A stretch of 64,000 bases of DNA from Flavobacterium beibuense F44-8 (GTDB lineage: Bacteria; Bacteroidota; Bacteroidia; Flavobacteriales; Flavobacteriaceae), in assembly GCF_000769915.1 (NCBI RefSeq), contig NZ_JRLV01000018.1, positions 21,029 to 85,028 of the forward strand, read 5' to 3'. Each line of letters begins with the position of its first letter. Positions within the stretch are counted from its first letter, which is position 1. The position numbers were made by a program, and so were the translations under genes. The notes under the pieces were generated by a model. That model had not been told where the DNA came from. It ran no database searches and saw nothing but the letters and a program-made list of their open reading frames with translations. Shown one piece after another: positions 53,510 to 62,092 of the stretch.

Positions 53510-54115
53510 ATGAAATCAATTACGATCAAAGGATCTGAAAGAGAAAGCGTGGGCAAAGCGGCAACGCGTGCGGCACGTAATGCTGGAATGGTACCTTGCG
53601 TGTTATACGGAGGAGATCAGCCAGTACACTTTACTGCAGAAGAAAAAGGATTTAAAAGCCTTGTTTACACTCCAAACGTACACACTGTGGTAATTGACCT
53701 TAACGGTAAAACTTACAACGCTATCCTACAGGATATCCAGTTTCACCCTGTAAACGATAAAATTCTTCACATCGACTTTTACCAATTAAGCGATGAAAAA
53801 GAAATCACTATGGAAGTACCGGTTAAAGTTATTGGTAACTCTAAAGGTGTTATGGCTGGTGGTGTTTTACGTCTTAACCAACGTAAACTGAAAGTTAGAG
53901 CTTTACCTGCTAACCTTCCTGACTTCGTTGAAGCAGATATCACTAACCTTGAAATGGGTAACAAACTTTATGTTACTGAAGTTCCTACAGATAACTTCAA
54001 GTTACTTCACCCGGACAACACTGTTGTTGCACAGGTAAGAATTTCACGTGCTGCAATGAAAGCTGCTCAGGAAGCTGCAAAAGCTGCAAAAGAAGCTACA
54101 AAGAAGAAAAAATAA
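53510..54115 (+). CDS. rplY: 50S ribosomal protein L25/Ctc form
   Basis: A 201-residue long-form L25 (general stress protein Ctc type) that binds 5S rRNA. The N-terminal L25 domain ([40 protein letters not shown]) is followed by the TL5-like beta domain ([20 protein letters not shown]) and a Lys/Ala tail ([10 protein letters not shown]). It follows prs and is closed by a terminator. Confidence 0.95.
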   Translation: MKSITIKGSERESVGKAATRAARNAGMVPCVLYGGDQPVHFTAEEKGFKSLVYTPNVHTVVIDLNGKTYNAILQDIQFHPVNDKILHIDFYQLSDEKEITMEVPVKVIGNSKGVMAGGVLRLNQRKLKVRALPANLPDFVEADITNLEMGNKLYVTEVPTDNFKLLHPDNTVVAQVRISRAAMKAAQEAAKAAKEATKKKK

Positions 54116-54134
54116 TCAATCTTCTATCATACAG

Positions 54135-54164
54135 AAAAGCGTCCTACACAGGACGCTTTTTTTT
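54135..54164 (+). terminator. terminator after rplY
   Basis: AAAAGCGTCCT, loop ACAC, AGGACGCTTTT, then further T residues. Confidence 0.9.
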
Positions 54165-54191
54165 ATTCTGGTTATTAGCTATTTTTGAACC

Positions 54192-54815
54192 ATGAAATGG
54201 CTTACAAACCTTTTTAAACAAAATACGACAGTACACACTACCGATCCTATGAAAAAATATCTTATAGCAGGCCTGGGCAATATAGGTGCCGAATATGTAA
54301 ACACACGCCACAATATTGGGTTTAAAGTGGTAGACAGGCTCGCACAACAGGAAGGAGAATCGTTTGAAACCGCTAAACTGGGCGCACTGGCACAGGTAAA
54401 GGTAAAAGGAAGAATACTGTTCCTGCTAAAACCTAACACCTACATGAACCTTAGCGGTAAAGCCATTAAATACTGGATGGATAAAGAAAATATCCCTAAA
54501 GAAAACCTGCTTGTGGTTACTGATGACCTTAATCTTCCTTTCGGAACAATACGAATGAAAGCTAAAGGCAGTGACGGAGGTCATAACGGACTTAAAAACA
54601 TTCAGCAGCTACTTAACTCGGCAGAATATCCTCGTTTTCGTTTCGGGATAAGCGATGAGTTTAAAAAAGGACAACAGGTAGACTATGTTTTAGGCGAATG
54701 GAGCGAAGAGGAAAAAGCAAAACTCTCTGAAAGACTGGATGTAGCCTGCGAAGCTATTAAATCGTTTGCTCTTGCCGGACTAAACAATACCATGAATACT
54801 TTTAATGGTAAATAA
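54192..54815 (+). CDS. pth: peptidyl-tRNA hydrolase
   Basis: An enzyme that recycles peptidyl-tRNA released from stalled ribosomes. Motifs: AGLGNIGAEYVNTRHNIGFK with the catalytic His, LLKPNTYMNLSGKAI, VVTDDLNLPFGTIRMKAKGS, and SDGGHNGLKNIQQLL. From the first ATG it is 207 residues with an extra 19-residue N-terminal piece; the family core begins at MKKYLIAGLG (54249). A TATTTTTG promoter-like box at 54180-54187 leaves almost no leader for the first ATG, so 54249 may be the true start. Related flavobacterial proteins often carry the extension. Confidence 0.92.
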   Translation: MKWLTNLFKQNTTVHTTDPMKKYLIAGLGNIGAEYVNTRHNIGFKVVDRLAQQEGESFETAKLGALAQVKVKGRILFLLKPNTYMNLSGKAIKYWMDKENIPKENLLVVTDDLNLPFGTIRMKAKGSDGGHNGLKNIQQLLNSAEYPRFRFGISDEFKKGQQVDYVLGEWSEEEKAKLSERLDVACEAIKSFALAGLNNTMNTFNGK

Positions 54816-54892
54816 TTCCTAATTACACCAGTGATTTAACCATTAATATGTAATTTGGCGTAAAGTTTGTTTTTATAAACTAAAATAAAACT

Positions 54893-55387
54893 ATGAAAAA
54901 ACTTACTATAGCTCTAGCCTTTGCTGCTGTGCTTACCGCATGCGGAGGTCAAAAAACCCTTTTACAGTCAGGTAAGTATAACCTGCAAAGTGAATGCCCT
55001 GCAAACGGCGACTGTACTTTTGCAGTAGCAAAAGACACTAGCATGATCTTGACTGAAGACGGCGTGGGTAAAATGCGTTATAATATGACCAGCCATGAAG
55101 GCAAAAGTATTTTGACTTACAAATACAATAAAAAGTCAGATCCCCGCGCTCAGGATGATTTCTATAGCGAAGAGGTAATTATCGAAACCAACAGCGATGT
55201 TGCTTCGTTAAACAAAGACAGTGAGATAAAAATGCTGTTTGGAGTATTTTGTTACTGTAAAGGTGTAGCAGGATACTATGAGGTAAAAGACGGCTATGCC
55301 GAATACAGGGACGGTAAGGTAATTATAACTGTTCCCAAGGTTATTGAGAATCAAAAAACCAATATCATTATAGCTGATATAAAATAA
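54893..55387 (+). CDS. lipoprotein of unknown function
   Basis: A 164-residue lipoprotein with lipobox LTAC at residues 14-17 of MKKLTIALAFAAVLTACGGQ. Cysteines (SECPANGDCTF and FCYCKG) may form disulfides. The C-terminal half is beta-rich (DGYAEYRDGKVIITV). No family assigned. It stands alone between pth and a terminator. Confidence 0.65.
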   Translation: MKKLTIALAFAAVLTACGGQKTLLQSGKYNLQSECPANGDCTFAVAKDTSMILTEDGVGKMRYNMTSHEGKSILTYKYNKKSDPRAQDDFYSEEVIIETNSDVASLNKDSEIKMLFGVFCYCKGVAGYYEVKDGYAEYRDGKVIITVPKVIENQKTNIIIADIK

Positions 55388-55419
55388 AAAAAGGCGCTTA
55401 TTAAATAAGCGCCTTTTTT
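55387..55419. terminator. bidirectional terminator
   Basis: AAAAAAGGCGCTTAT pairs perfectly with ATAAGCGCCTTTTTT around a 3-base loop, between the lipoprotein gene (plus) and the metalloprotease gene (minus). Confidence 0.92.
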
Positions 55420-55437
55420 ATATCTGTTAAATAGTGA

Positions 55438-57711
55438 TTACTGAACCACTATTCTTTTCACTTCTTTTCGGCTACCATCCTGAACGTTTACTAAATAAAC
55501 TCCGGATTGCACTCCCTGCAGGTTAAGCTCTTTAGAGATTAAACCTGTATTAGTATATACATTACCAAATATCTGTCTGCCTCTCATATCGTAAACAGCA
55601 ATATTGATATCGTTTGTAGAGTCTGAATTAAACTGTACAGTAAAGTTACCATTATTAGGGTTTGGATAAAGTGTAAATCCATCAAGACCAAAATCTTCAA
55701 CACCCGCAATATCAGTAATAGTAAATGCACTTAAATTCACAGCATAAAAAATATTACCTACAGACTCAACTATAACTCTACAGTCTGTAGAAAGAGGAGT
55801 ATCTGTAGGAACAGTGAATGATTCTGAACCGTCATTTGGAGTGTTTTCAACAAGCATTTCAAATGTTGCACCTCCATCTGTAGACAATAAAATATTAACA
55901 TTAGATACGTTGATAAGACCGCTATCTGTACCGGCCACATCCCAGGTAACAGTTTGGCTGGTGCCCGTTTGCCATGTAACATTAAATTGATTTTGAGAAG
56001 TAACCGCAAACGGACCTTCAGAACTTAAAACAGAAACCTGTAAATTACGTCTGGCAGTCTGTCCTCCGTTTGGCACCGCATTATCTCTTACAGTAAGTGC
56101 AAAATTAAGTGTTCTTGCTACAACAGGTGTAACCTCCCATGTTGGTGTTAGGTTATTTGCTAACACACTGCTAAAGTTAGGCATATATCTTACTGAAGAC
56201 TCTGTAGGGCTTAAAGACCTGTATAACGGACCAGAGCTTGAAATAGGGCTTGGCGCACCTGTACTAGATGAACCATTAGCATCTGTTTCTTCCCAGCAAT
56301 AAGTAAGAGCATCTCCATCTGCATCTGTAGCATTACCTCTTAAAACATATGCCGTAGAAGCAGGTATATAGTATGAAGGCTGATCAAAAGCATCAATTTC
56401 TGGAGCAGTATTATTATTAGGTGTCTCAACTGCACAAGTTGCTGAGTTACTAACAAAATTAAATATCTGCACTAAGCTTGCCGCGTGGAAATAGTCGTCT
56501 GAATGTTGTTGCACATCGGCATTAGCACATATACCTGCATAGCCCATAATAGTAGTACCACTACCCGGTTCAACCGCAGTAGAGCCCGATCTGTTACCAT
56601 TACAACTTCCTGTACCGCCACCACTGGCATTAAATGTGTGTGTAGCACTAAACTGATGTCCCATTTCGTGAGAAACATAATCAACATCATAAGCATCACC
56701 TACAGGAGCCGGACTACCCGTTACCCCTCTGGCCTTGCTTGAAGAACAAACACAACCAAGCTGAGCAATACCGCCACCACCTGTACTCACAACGTGACCT
56801 ATATCGTAGCTTGAAAAACCTACTCCATCATCAATCACATCCTGTACTTCATTTAAAAGAGTTCCACCATTTTCACTTGAAAACGGATCACTTGAGTTGG
56901 TAACAAAAATTATATCTTCATTACCGTCTATTATCTCCATAGTAACGGCTGCATCTTTCTCATAAATACCATTTACTCTGGTCATTGTCACATTCATAGC
57001 AGCAAGAACAGCTTCTTTCTTTTGTAAAGTTGTTCCTGATGTAACACCTGCAGCCTGCATATGATAAAGTGCATAAGAATAAGTACAGGCCATTGCCAGC
57101 CTGTAAGTTCTTAAAGTACCATCATCCGCTAAAACATTTTTAGGCGTAAATTTAGCACCAAACTGTGCCGGTGCATCAGCATCAGGAGCATCACAACTAA
57201 AAGATCTGCTTCCTACAGGAAGACTTGATTTATTGTATACAATATAATTTTGAAGATCTTTTGTGAATGTATCTATATAATAAGTACCGTTTGTTGTAAA
57301 AGCCATTGAGTGTAACCCAAAAAGCGTAGTACTAAAACGAATCATTGTTGAAGGACTGTCTATCCCTTTACCAACGTATGACTGTATACCAGGATACTTA
57401 GCCGCAAGACCCGGATGCATTATAGAGGCCTCATAGATAACAAATTTTTCCATTTGCCCTGTAGGCGTAGGGAAATAAACAACAACATCAGATGTTGTTA
57501 AATCTTTTCTTGACGGGGCAGTGGCAAGAACATTTTTCATCGCTTCGAAGTCAAGATGGTACAGTCCGTACTCAACAGGCATATCAAGACGGTCTGACTT
57601 TTCTAAAGGAGCAACACGCTCTTCAGATACTTCACTCCAAAAGTTAGATTGCGAATAGCCACAAAGCGATTGCATTATGACTACCAGGGGAATTAATAGT
57701 TTTTTTGTCAT
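55438..57711 (-). CDS. reprolysin-like zinc metalloprotease with T9SS sorting domain
   Basis: A 757-residue secreted protease. Signal peptide to about residue 21 (SLCGYSQ). A propeptide-like N-terminal part (to about 190) precedes the M12B-type catalytic domain with VDYVSHEMGHQFSATHTFN (His348, Glu349, His352, His358). The Cys-rich GSCNGNRSGSTAVEPGSGTT, and then IMGYAG with the Met-turn, follow. A beta-sandwich (about 440-670) leads to the T9SS type A sorting domain (about 682-757, FTLYPNPNNGNFTVQFNS, AVYDMRGRQIFG, QSGVYLVNVQDG). It should be exported and surface-released by the type IX system. Confidence 0.9.
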   Translation of the reverse strand: MTKKLLIPLVVIMQSLCGYSQSNFWSEVSEERVAPLEKSDRLDMPVEYGLYHLDFEAMKNVLATAPSRKDLTTSDVVVYFPTPTGQMEKFVIYEASIMHPGLAAKYPGIQSYVGKGIDSPSTMIRFSTTLFGLHSMAFTTNGTYYIDTFTKDLQNYIVYNKSSLPVGSRSFSCDAPDADAPAQFGAKFTPKNVLADDGTLRTYRLAMACTYSYALYHMQAAGVTSGTTLQKKEAVLAAMNVTMTRVNGIYEKDAAVTMEIIDGNEDIIFVTNSSDPFSSENGGTLLNEVQDVIDDGVGFSSYDIGHVVSTGGGGIAQLGCVCSSSKARGVTGSPAPVGDAYDVDYVSHEMGHQFSATHTFNASGGGTGSCNGNRSGSTAVEPGSGTTIMGYAGICANADVQQHSDDYFHAASLVQIFNFVSNSATCAVETPNNNTAPEIDAFDQPSYYIPASTAYVLRGNATDADGDALTYCWEETDANGSSSTGAPSPISSSGPLYRSLSPTESSVRYMPNFSSVLANNLTPTWEVTPVVARTLNFALTVRDNAVPNGGQTARRNLQVSVLSSEGPFAVTSQNQFNVTWQTGTSQTVTWDVAGTDSGLINVSNVNILLSTDGGATFEMLVENTPNDGSESFTVPTDTPLSTDCRVIVESVGNIFYAVNLSAFTITDIAGVEDFGLDGFTLYPNPNNGNFTVQFNSDSTNDINIAVYDMRGRQIFGNVYTNTGLISKELNLQGVQSGVYLVNVQDGSRKEVKRIVVQ

Positions 57712-57873
57712 TGTAGTAGTAGTATTTTTATCATAGCCGACAAATATAGCAATTAATACACCTAAAAATTAGCGTTTTAGCAGTGAAAAAATGTTAATTT
57801 TGAATTTTCACCTATAAAAACCACTTATTTTAAATAAATTCAAATCAATAATTCATAATTAATACATCTTAAT

Positions 57874-57881
57874 TAAATTTG
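57874..57881 (+). promoter_or_regulatory. -7 promoter element of ribF
   Basis: TAAATTTG, 20 bases before the TTG start of ribF, matches TAnnTTTG. Confidence 0.5.
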
Positions 57882-57901
57882 CTAATTATAACTATTAGCC
57901 T

Positions 57902-58837
57902 TTGAAAATATTCAACTCTATACAGGAATTTACCACTAACGCACCTACCATTGTAACCCTTGGTACTTTTGACGGAGTACATAAAGGACACAAAAGTATT
58001 CTTGAGAAAATAACCTCAAGCAGTAAAAACACAGGTTGCGAAAGTGTGCTGCTAACTTTTTTCCCGCATCCGCGGATGGTTTTGCAGCAAAATACAGATA
58101 TAAAACTACTCAATACTATTAAGGAGAAAGCCATGCTATTAGAAGAGCACGGCATAAACAACCTTATTATACACCCTTTTGACCATGCTTTTTCAAGACT
58201 TACTGCCGAAGAGTTTGTAAAAAACATACTGGTAGATAAGTTTATGGTAAGGAAAATAATAATAGGATACGACCACCGCTTTGGAAGAAACAGGACAGCC
58301 GATATTAATGACCTTATACAATATGGTGAGGAGTATAATTTTGAAGTAGAACAAATTTCGGCACTTGAGATAAATGAAGTGTCGGTCAGTTCTACAAAAA
58401 TACGCAATGCCTTAAATGCCGGTTATCTTGAAACTGCAAACAGATACCTTGGCTATCCTTATTTCCTTACCGGAAATGTTGTTAAGGGAAAACAACTGGG
58501 TCGAACCATAGGCTTCCCTACTGCTAACATCAATATTACCGAAAGCTACAAACTAATACCTGACAAGGGCGTATATGTAGTATCATCTCAAATTGCAGGA
58601 AAAACAGTATACGGAATGATGAATATAGGCAACAATCCTACTGTAGGAGGAGTAGCCGAATCTATAGAAGTACATTTCTTTGATTTTAACGATGACTTGT
58701 ACAATCAGGAAATAAGGGTAAATATTCATTACAAGATACGCAATGAAATCAAGTTCCCTAGCGTTAACCACTTAAAAGAACAACTTAAGGAAGACCAAAA
58801 AACGTCTTTAGAATATATCGCCACAAAACTGACATGA
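57902..58837 (+). CDS. ribF: bifunctional riboflavin kinase/FAD synthetase (TTG start)
   Basis: A 311-residue enzyme that makes FMN from riboflavin and FAD from FMN. The N-terminal adenylyltransferase has TLGTFDGVHKGHKSILEKI (the HxGH motif, His27 to His30), and the C-terminal kinase has GRTIGFPTANI and MNIGNNPTVGG. The start codon is TTG: an in-frame TAG lies at 57896-57898, just upstream, and the encoded KIFNSIQEF matches the usual RibF N terminus. The stop overlaps the next ATG by four bases. Confidence 0.93.
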   Translation: MKIFNSIQEFTTNAPTIVTLGTFDGVHKGHKSILEKITSSSKNTGCESVLLTFFPHPRMVLQQNTDIKLLNTIKEKAMLLEEHGINNLIIHPFDHAFSRLTAEEFVKNILVDKFMVRKIIIGYDHRFGRNRTADINDLIQYGEEYNFEVEQISALEINEVSVSSTKIRNALNAGYLETANRYLGYPYFLTGNVVKGKQLGRTIGFPTANINITESYKLIPDKGVYVVSSQIAGKTVYGMMNIGNNPTVGGVAESIEVHFFDFNDDLYNQEIRVNIHYKIRNEIKFPSVNHLKEQLKEDQKTSLEYIATKLT

Positions 58838-60150
58838 AACCACGCCTTTTCCAGCAAATAGATAACAGCCCGCTTATTATCTTCAGAATATTTTTCGGCT
58901 TTCTGCTTGCCTGCGAAACCATTGGTGCCATCCTTACAGGATGGGTAAAAGAAAATTTCATTGATGTACAATTTACTTTTAGCCACATAGGTATGGACTG
59001 GCTCCAGCCCCTACCCGGCTATGGCATGTATTTCTACTTTATTACTATGGGTATATTAGGCCTGCTTGTTATGCTGGGCTATAAATATAGATTGACACTT
59101 GGCGCATTTACCATAATGTGGGCAGGAGTTTACTTTATGCAAAAAACCTCATATAATAATCATTACTACCTATTAGTACTGGTTTGTATAATAATGTGGT
59201 TTTTACCTGCAAACACTTACGCCTCTCTCGATGCTAAACAAAACCCCAATATAAAAAGCCTAACCATGCCTGCATGGTGCTCATGGGTAATGATAGCTCA
59301 GGTAGCCATAGTATATTTTTTTGCTACTATTGCTAAATTTTATCCTGACTGGCTGGACGGTACCTTTACCAAAAACCTCTTGGACAGATCGGTTAAAAAT
59401 GAAACATTACACGACATTTTTACTCAAAAATGGTTTTACCTGTTTATTGCCTATGCCGGTATTGCCTTCGATTTACTGATTGTCCCTTTATTGCTTTTTA
59501 AAAAAACCAGAACATGGGCTTTTATAGCTTCATTAATATTCCACATCTTTAATTCCATCACATTACAAATAGGTATATTCCCTTATTTTGCGTTGAGTTT
59601 TGCTGTTTTCTTTTATCCGCCGGAAAAAATACGCTCATTCTTCTTTAAAAATAAACCGCAAATCACTACTATCCGGGAAACAGAAAAGGACTACAAAAGC
59701 ACACTGTATTACTTTTTTATACCTTATTTAATTGTACAGCTACTACTCCCTGTAAGACATCATTTTATTAAGGGAGATGTTTTTTGGACCGAAGAAGGTC
59801 ACCGTTTAAGCTGGCGAATGATGCTACGTACCCGAAACGGATATACCCGTTTTAAAGTGGTAGACAAAAACACCAACGAAACCATCGTTTACAATATAAA
59901 CAGTAAACTTACCCCTAAGCAGTTTAACAGCATGCGTACCAAACCCGATATGATTTGGCAGTTTGCCCAGCGCATTAAAAAGGAGTTTAGGGAAATAGGA
60001 AGAGATGTTGCTGTTTATGCCAATACTTCAGCCGGAGTAAATGGTGCTCCAATGAAAAAACTTATTGACCCCAATGTCGATTTAGGCGAAGCCAAATGGG
60101 ATTATTTCTTCCATAACGACTGGATACTACTTCACGAAGATGAGCAATAA
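58834..60150 (+). CDS. HTTM-domain (vitamin-K-carboxylase-like) membrane protein
   Basis: A 438-residue integral membrane protein with about eight hydrophobic segments in the N-terminal 280 residues. It resembles the HTTM family (horizontally transferred transmembrane domain, related to the membrane part of gamma-glutamyl carboxylase): RIFFGFLLACETIGAILTGW, TSYNNHYYLLVLVCIIMWFL, ATIAKFYPDWLDG. A soluble C-terminal domain (about 300-438) follows. It is coupled to ribF through an ATGA overlap, which suggests a flavin-linked or co-expressed role. The reaction is unknown. Confidence 0.8.
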   Translation: MKPRLFQQIDNSPLIIFRIFFGFLLACETIGAILTGWVKENFIDVQFTFSHIGMDWLQPLPGYGMYFYFITMGILGLLVMLGYKYRLTLGAFTIMWAGVYFMQKTSYNNHYYLLVLVCIIMWFLPANTYASLDAKQNPNIKSLTMPAWCSWVMIAQVAIVYFFATIAKFYPDWLDGTFTKNLLDRSVKNETLHDIFTQKWFYLFIAYAGIAFDLLIVPLLLFKKTRTWAFIASLIFHIFNSITLQIGIFPYFALSFAVFFYPPEKIRSFFFKNKPQITTIRETEKDYKSTLYYFFIPYLIVQLLLPVRHHFIKGDVFWTEEGHRLSWRMMLRTRNGYTRFKVVDKNTNETIVYNINSKLTPKQFNSMRTKPDMIWQFAQRIKKEFREIGRDVAVYANTSAGVNGAPMKKLIDPNVDLGEAKWDYFFHNDWILLHEDEQ

Positions 60151-60358
60151 ACCGTATTCTCACTCGCTTTAACCAAATTTTAAAACAGTCATATTTATTG
60201 TATTAAAATTTTATTAATTCTTTTATTTTTTCATGTTTTAATTAGTAAATTCGATAAGAGATTGAGTTAATCCCTGTCTTACAAACTTTTGAAAGAAAAT
60301 ACACTTAAAAAAGCCATAAGACTGTAAAACAATTAATTAACGAATAAAACACAAGGCT

Positions 60359-60823
60359 ATGAAAGTTTCAAGAATAATAATCAATGGTATAATTATTTTT
60401 ATAGGTATTGGACTATTTTTCCTTTTAATGGAAAAACTGGGGCTGGGAGATAAAATTTACCTAAGGCTGGTAAACTTCATTTTTGTGATATATGGTGTAA
60501 ACAGAACCATTAAACAGGATTATGAAGAACATATAGACGGTTACTTCACTAATCTTAGTTCGGCATTTTTTACAGCATTTACCAGTTTGATATTAACCAT
60601 ATTTGCATTTATCGCCTATGCCAATGCAAGAGGAGGTGAAGAATACATCCATACATTTGTAAACCACTACATTTTTGGAGGTACACCGTCACTGTACCAA
60701 TTCTGTATCGGACTGTTTATTGAAGGGCTTGCAGCCAGTGCCATAGTATCGTTTACACTAATGCAGTTTTGGAAAGATAAGGTGGAAAAAATCAATAAGG
60801 TAGACGACGTGAATCATAACTAA
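60359..60823 (+). CDS. small membrane protein, unknown function
   Basis: A 154-residue protein with about four hydrophobic segments (residues 5-25, 33-50, 69-90 and 112-135). The GxG-rich N terminus and YxQDYEEHIDGYFTNLSSAF region show no family I can name with confidence. It stands alone, 73 bp before bioB, with no clear promoter box. The 208-bp gap before it is AT-rich and has no feature I can support. Confidence 0.55.
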   Translation: MKVSRIIINGIIIFIGIGLFFLLMEKLGLGDKIYLRLVNFIFVIYGVNRTIKQDYEEHIDGYFTNLSSAFFTAFTSLILTIFAFIAYANARGGEEYIHTFVNHYIFGGTPSLYQFCIGLFIEGLAASAIVSFTLMQFWKDKVEKINKVDDVNHN

Positions 60824-60852
60824 GTAAAGTTTAAAGTGTTTTTTCGGTTGTT

Positions 60853-60897
60853 ATAACGGAATTTGCTACTTTTGAACCAACTTTAAAATTCCGTTAT
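60853..60897. promoter_or_regulatory. wide perfect dyad spanning bioB promoter and start codon
   Basis: ATAACGGAATTT (60853-60864) and AAATTCCGTTAT (60886-60897) form a perfect 12-bp inverted repeat separated by 21 bp. The -7 box TACTTTTG (60867-60874) lies in the centre, and the right arm ends inside the bioB ATG. Because the left arm lies upstream of the probable transcript start, it is better read as a DNA operator than an mRNA hairpin. Confidence 0.55.
60867..60874 (+). promoter_or_regulatory. -7 promoter element of bioB
   Basis: TACTTTTG, 21 bases before the bioB ATG; a TTG (60848-60850) lies 16 bp upstream as a possible -33 element. Confidence 0.5.
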
Positions 60898-61978
60898 GAA
60901 TACAATTAGACACGACTGGACGAAGGAAGAAATCATTGCCCTATATAACAAACCATTAATGGACCTGCTGTATGAAGCAGCAACGGCCCACAGACAATTT
61001 CATGACCCTAATGTAGTACAGGTATCTACCCTTTTATCAATTAAAACAGGTGGCTGTCCTGAAGATTGTGGTTACTGCCCTCAGGCTGCACGTTACCATA
61101 CAGATATTGAAGGAAACGACCTTATGACCGTTTCTCAGGTAAAAGCTCAGGCATTGCGTGCCAAATCGAGCGGATCATCAAGAGTATGTATGGGCGCTGC
61201 ATGGCGTAATGTAAAAGACGGACCTGAATTTGATCAGGTACTTGAAATGGTTAGAACCATCAATAAACTGGACATGGAGGTTTGCTGTACACTGGGTATG
61301 ATTACCGAAAATCAGGCACAACGTCTTGCAGAGGCAGGTTTATATGCATACAACCACAACCTTGATACTTCTGAAGAATACTATAAAGAAGTAATCTCTA
61401 CAAGAGGATATGAAGACAGACTACAAACTATTGATAACGTAAGAAAAACAAACGTTACCGTATGTAGTGGCGGTATTATTGGTATGGGAGAAAGCGTTGA
61501 AGACAGAGCCGGAATGCTTGTTGCTCTTGCTTCATTAAGCCCACAACCGGAATCAGTACCTATCAATGCCCTTGTAGCTGTAGACGGTACTCCGCTTGAA
61601 GACGAAAAACCAGTTGAGATTTGGGATATGATTAGAATGGTAGCTACTACCCGTATCGTTATGCCTTTAACTCAGGTTAGACTTTCTGCCGGAAGAACTC
61701 AAATGTCAAGAGAAGGACAGGCAATGTGTTTCTTTGCAGGTGCTAACTCTATTTTTGCAGGAGACAAGCTACTTACTACCCCTAACCCGGATGTAAACGA
61801 AGACATGAAAATGTTTGAAATGCTTGGTCTTATCCCTCAAAAACCATTTGCTAAAAAATCTCAGCCAAAAACGGTTGAAGCAGAAGAATCTGAATTTAAA
61901 GCAATGGGAGAAAAACCAAAATGGACACGCCCTGGTCATTCAATTGAGCGTAACCTGAAAGCGTCAGGTAAAATCTAA
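60896..61978 (+). CDS. bioB: biotin synthase
   Basis: A 360-residue radical SAM enzyme that inserts sulfur into dethiobiotin. The SAM cluster motif is GGCPEDCGYCPQ (Cys54, Cys58, Cys61). RVCMGAAWRNVKDGPEFDQV and YNHNLDTSEEYYKE are typical, and LSAGRTQMSREGQAMCFFAG carries the Arg that binds the sacrificial [2Fe-2S] cluster. The C-terminal tail (from about 320) is longer than in E. coli BioB. No other biotin gene is in the window, so bioB is isolated here. Confidence 0.96.
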   Translation: MNTIRHDWTKEEIIALYNKPLMDLLYEAATAHRQFHDPNVVQVSTLLSIKTGGCPEDCGYCPQAARYHTDIEGNDLMTVSQVKAQALRAKSSGSSRVCMGAAWRNVKDGPEFDQVLEMVRTINKLDMEVCCTLGMITENQAQRLAEAGLYAYNHNLDTSEEYYKEVISTRGYEDRLQTIDNVRKTNVTVCSGGIIGMGESVEDRAGMLVALASLSPQPESVPINALVAVDGTPLEDEKPVEIWDMIRMVATTRIVMPLTQVRLSAGRTQMSREGQAMCFFAGANSIFAGDKLLTTPNPDVNEDMKMFEMLGLIPQKPFAKKSQPKTVEAEESEFKAMGEKPKWTRPGHSIERNLKASGKI

Positions 61979-62002
61979 ACATTTATTTATCCGATATACG
62001 TT

Positions 62003-62033
62003 AAAGCTTCTCCTTTTAAGGAGGAGCTTTTTT
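62003..62033 (+). terminator. terminator of bioB
   Basis: AAAGCT-T-CTCCTT pairs with AAGGAG-G-AGCTTT (one T-G wobble), followed by T residues. Confidence 0.8.
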
Positions 62034-62092
62034 ATTTGCATTAATTATATATTTATATTTGAATAAATTACCCACATTACCATTGCTCGCTA

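Noticed and set aside
60853..60897. bioB mRNA hairpin or riboswitch
   Set aside because: The left arm lies upstream of the -7 box, so it is not in a transcript from that promoter; a DNA operator is more plausible.
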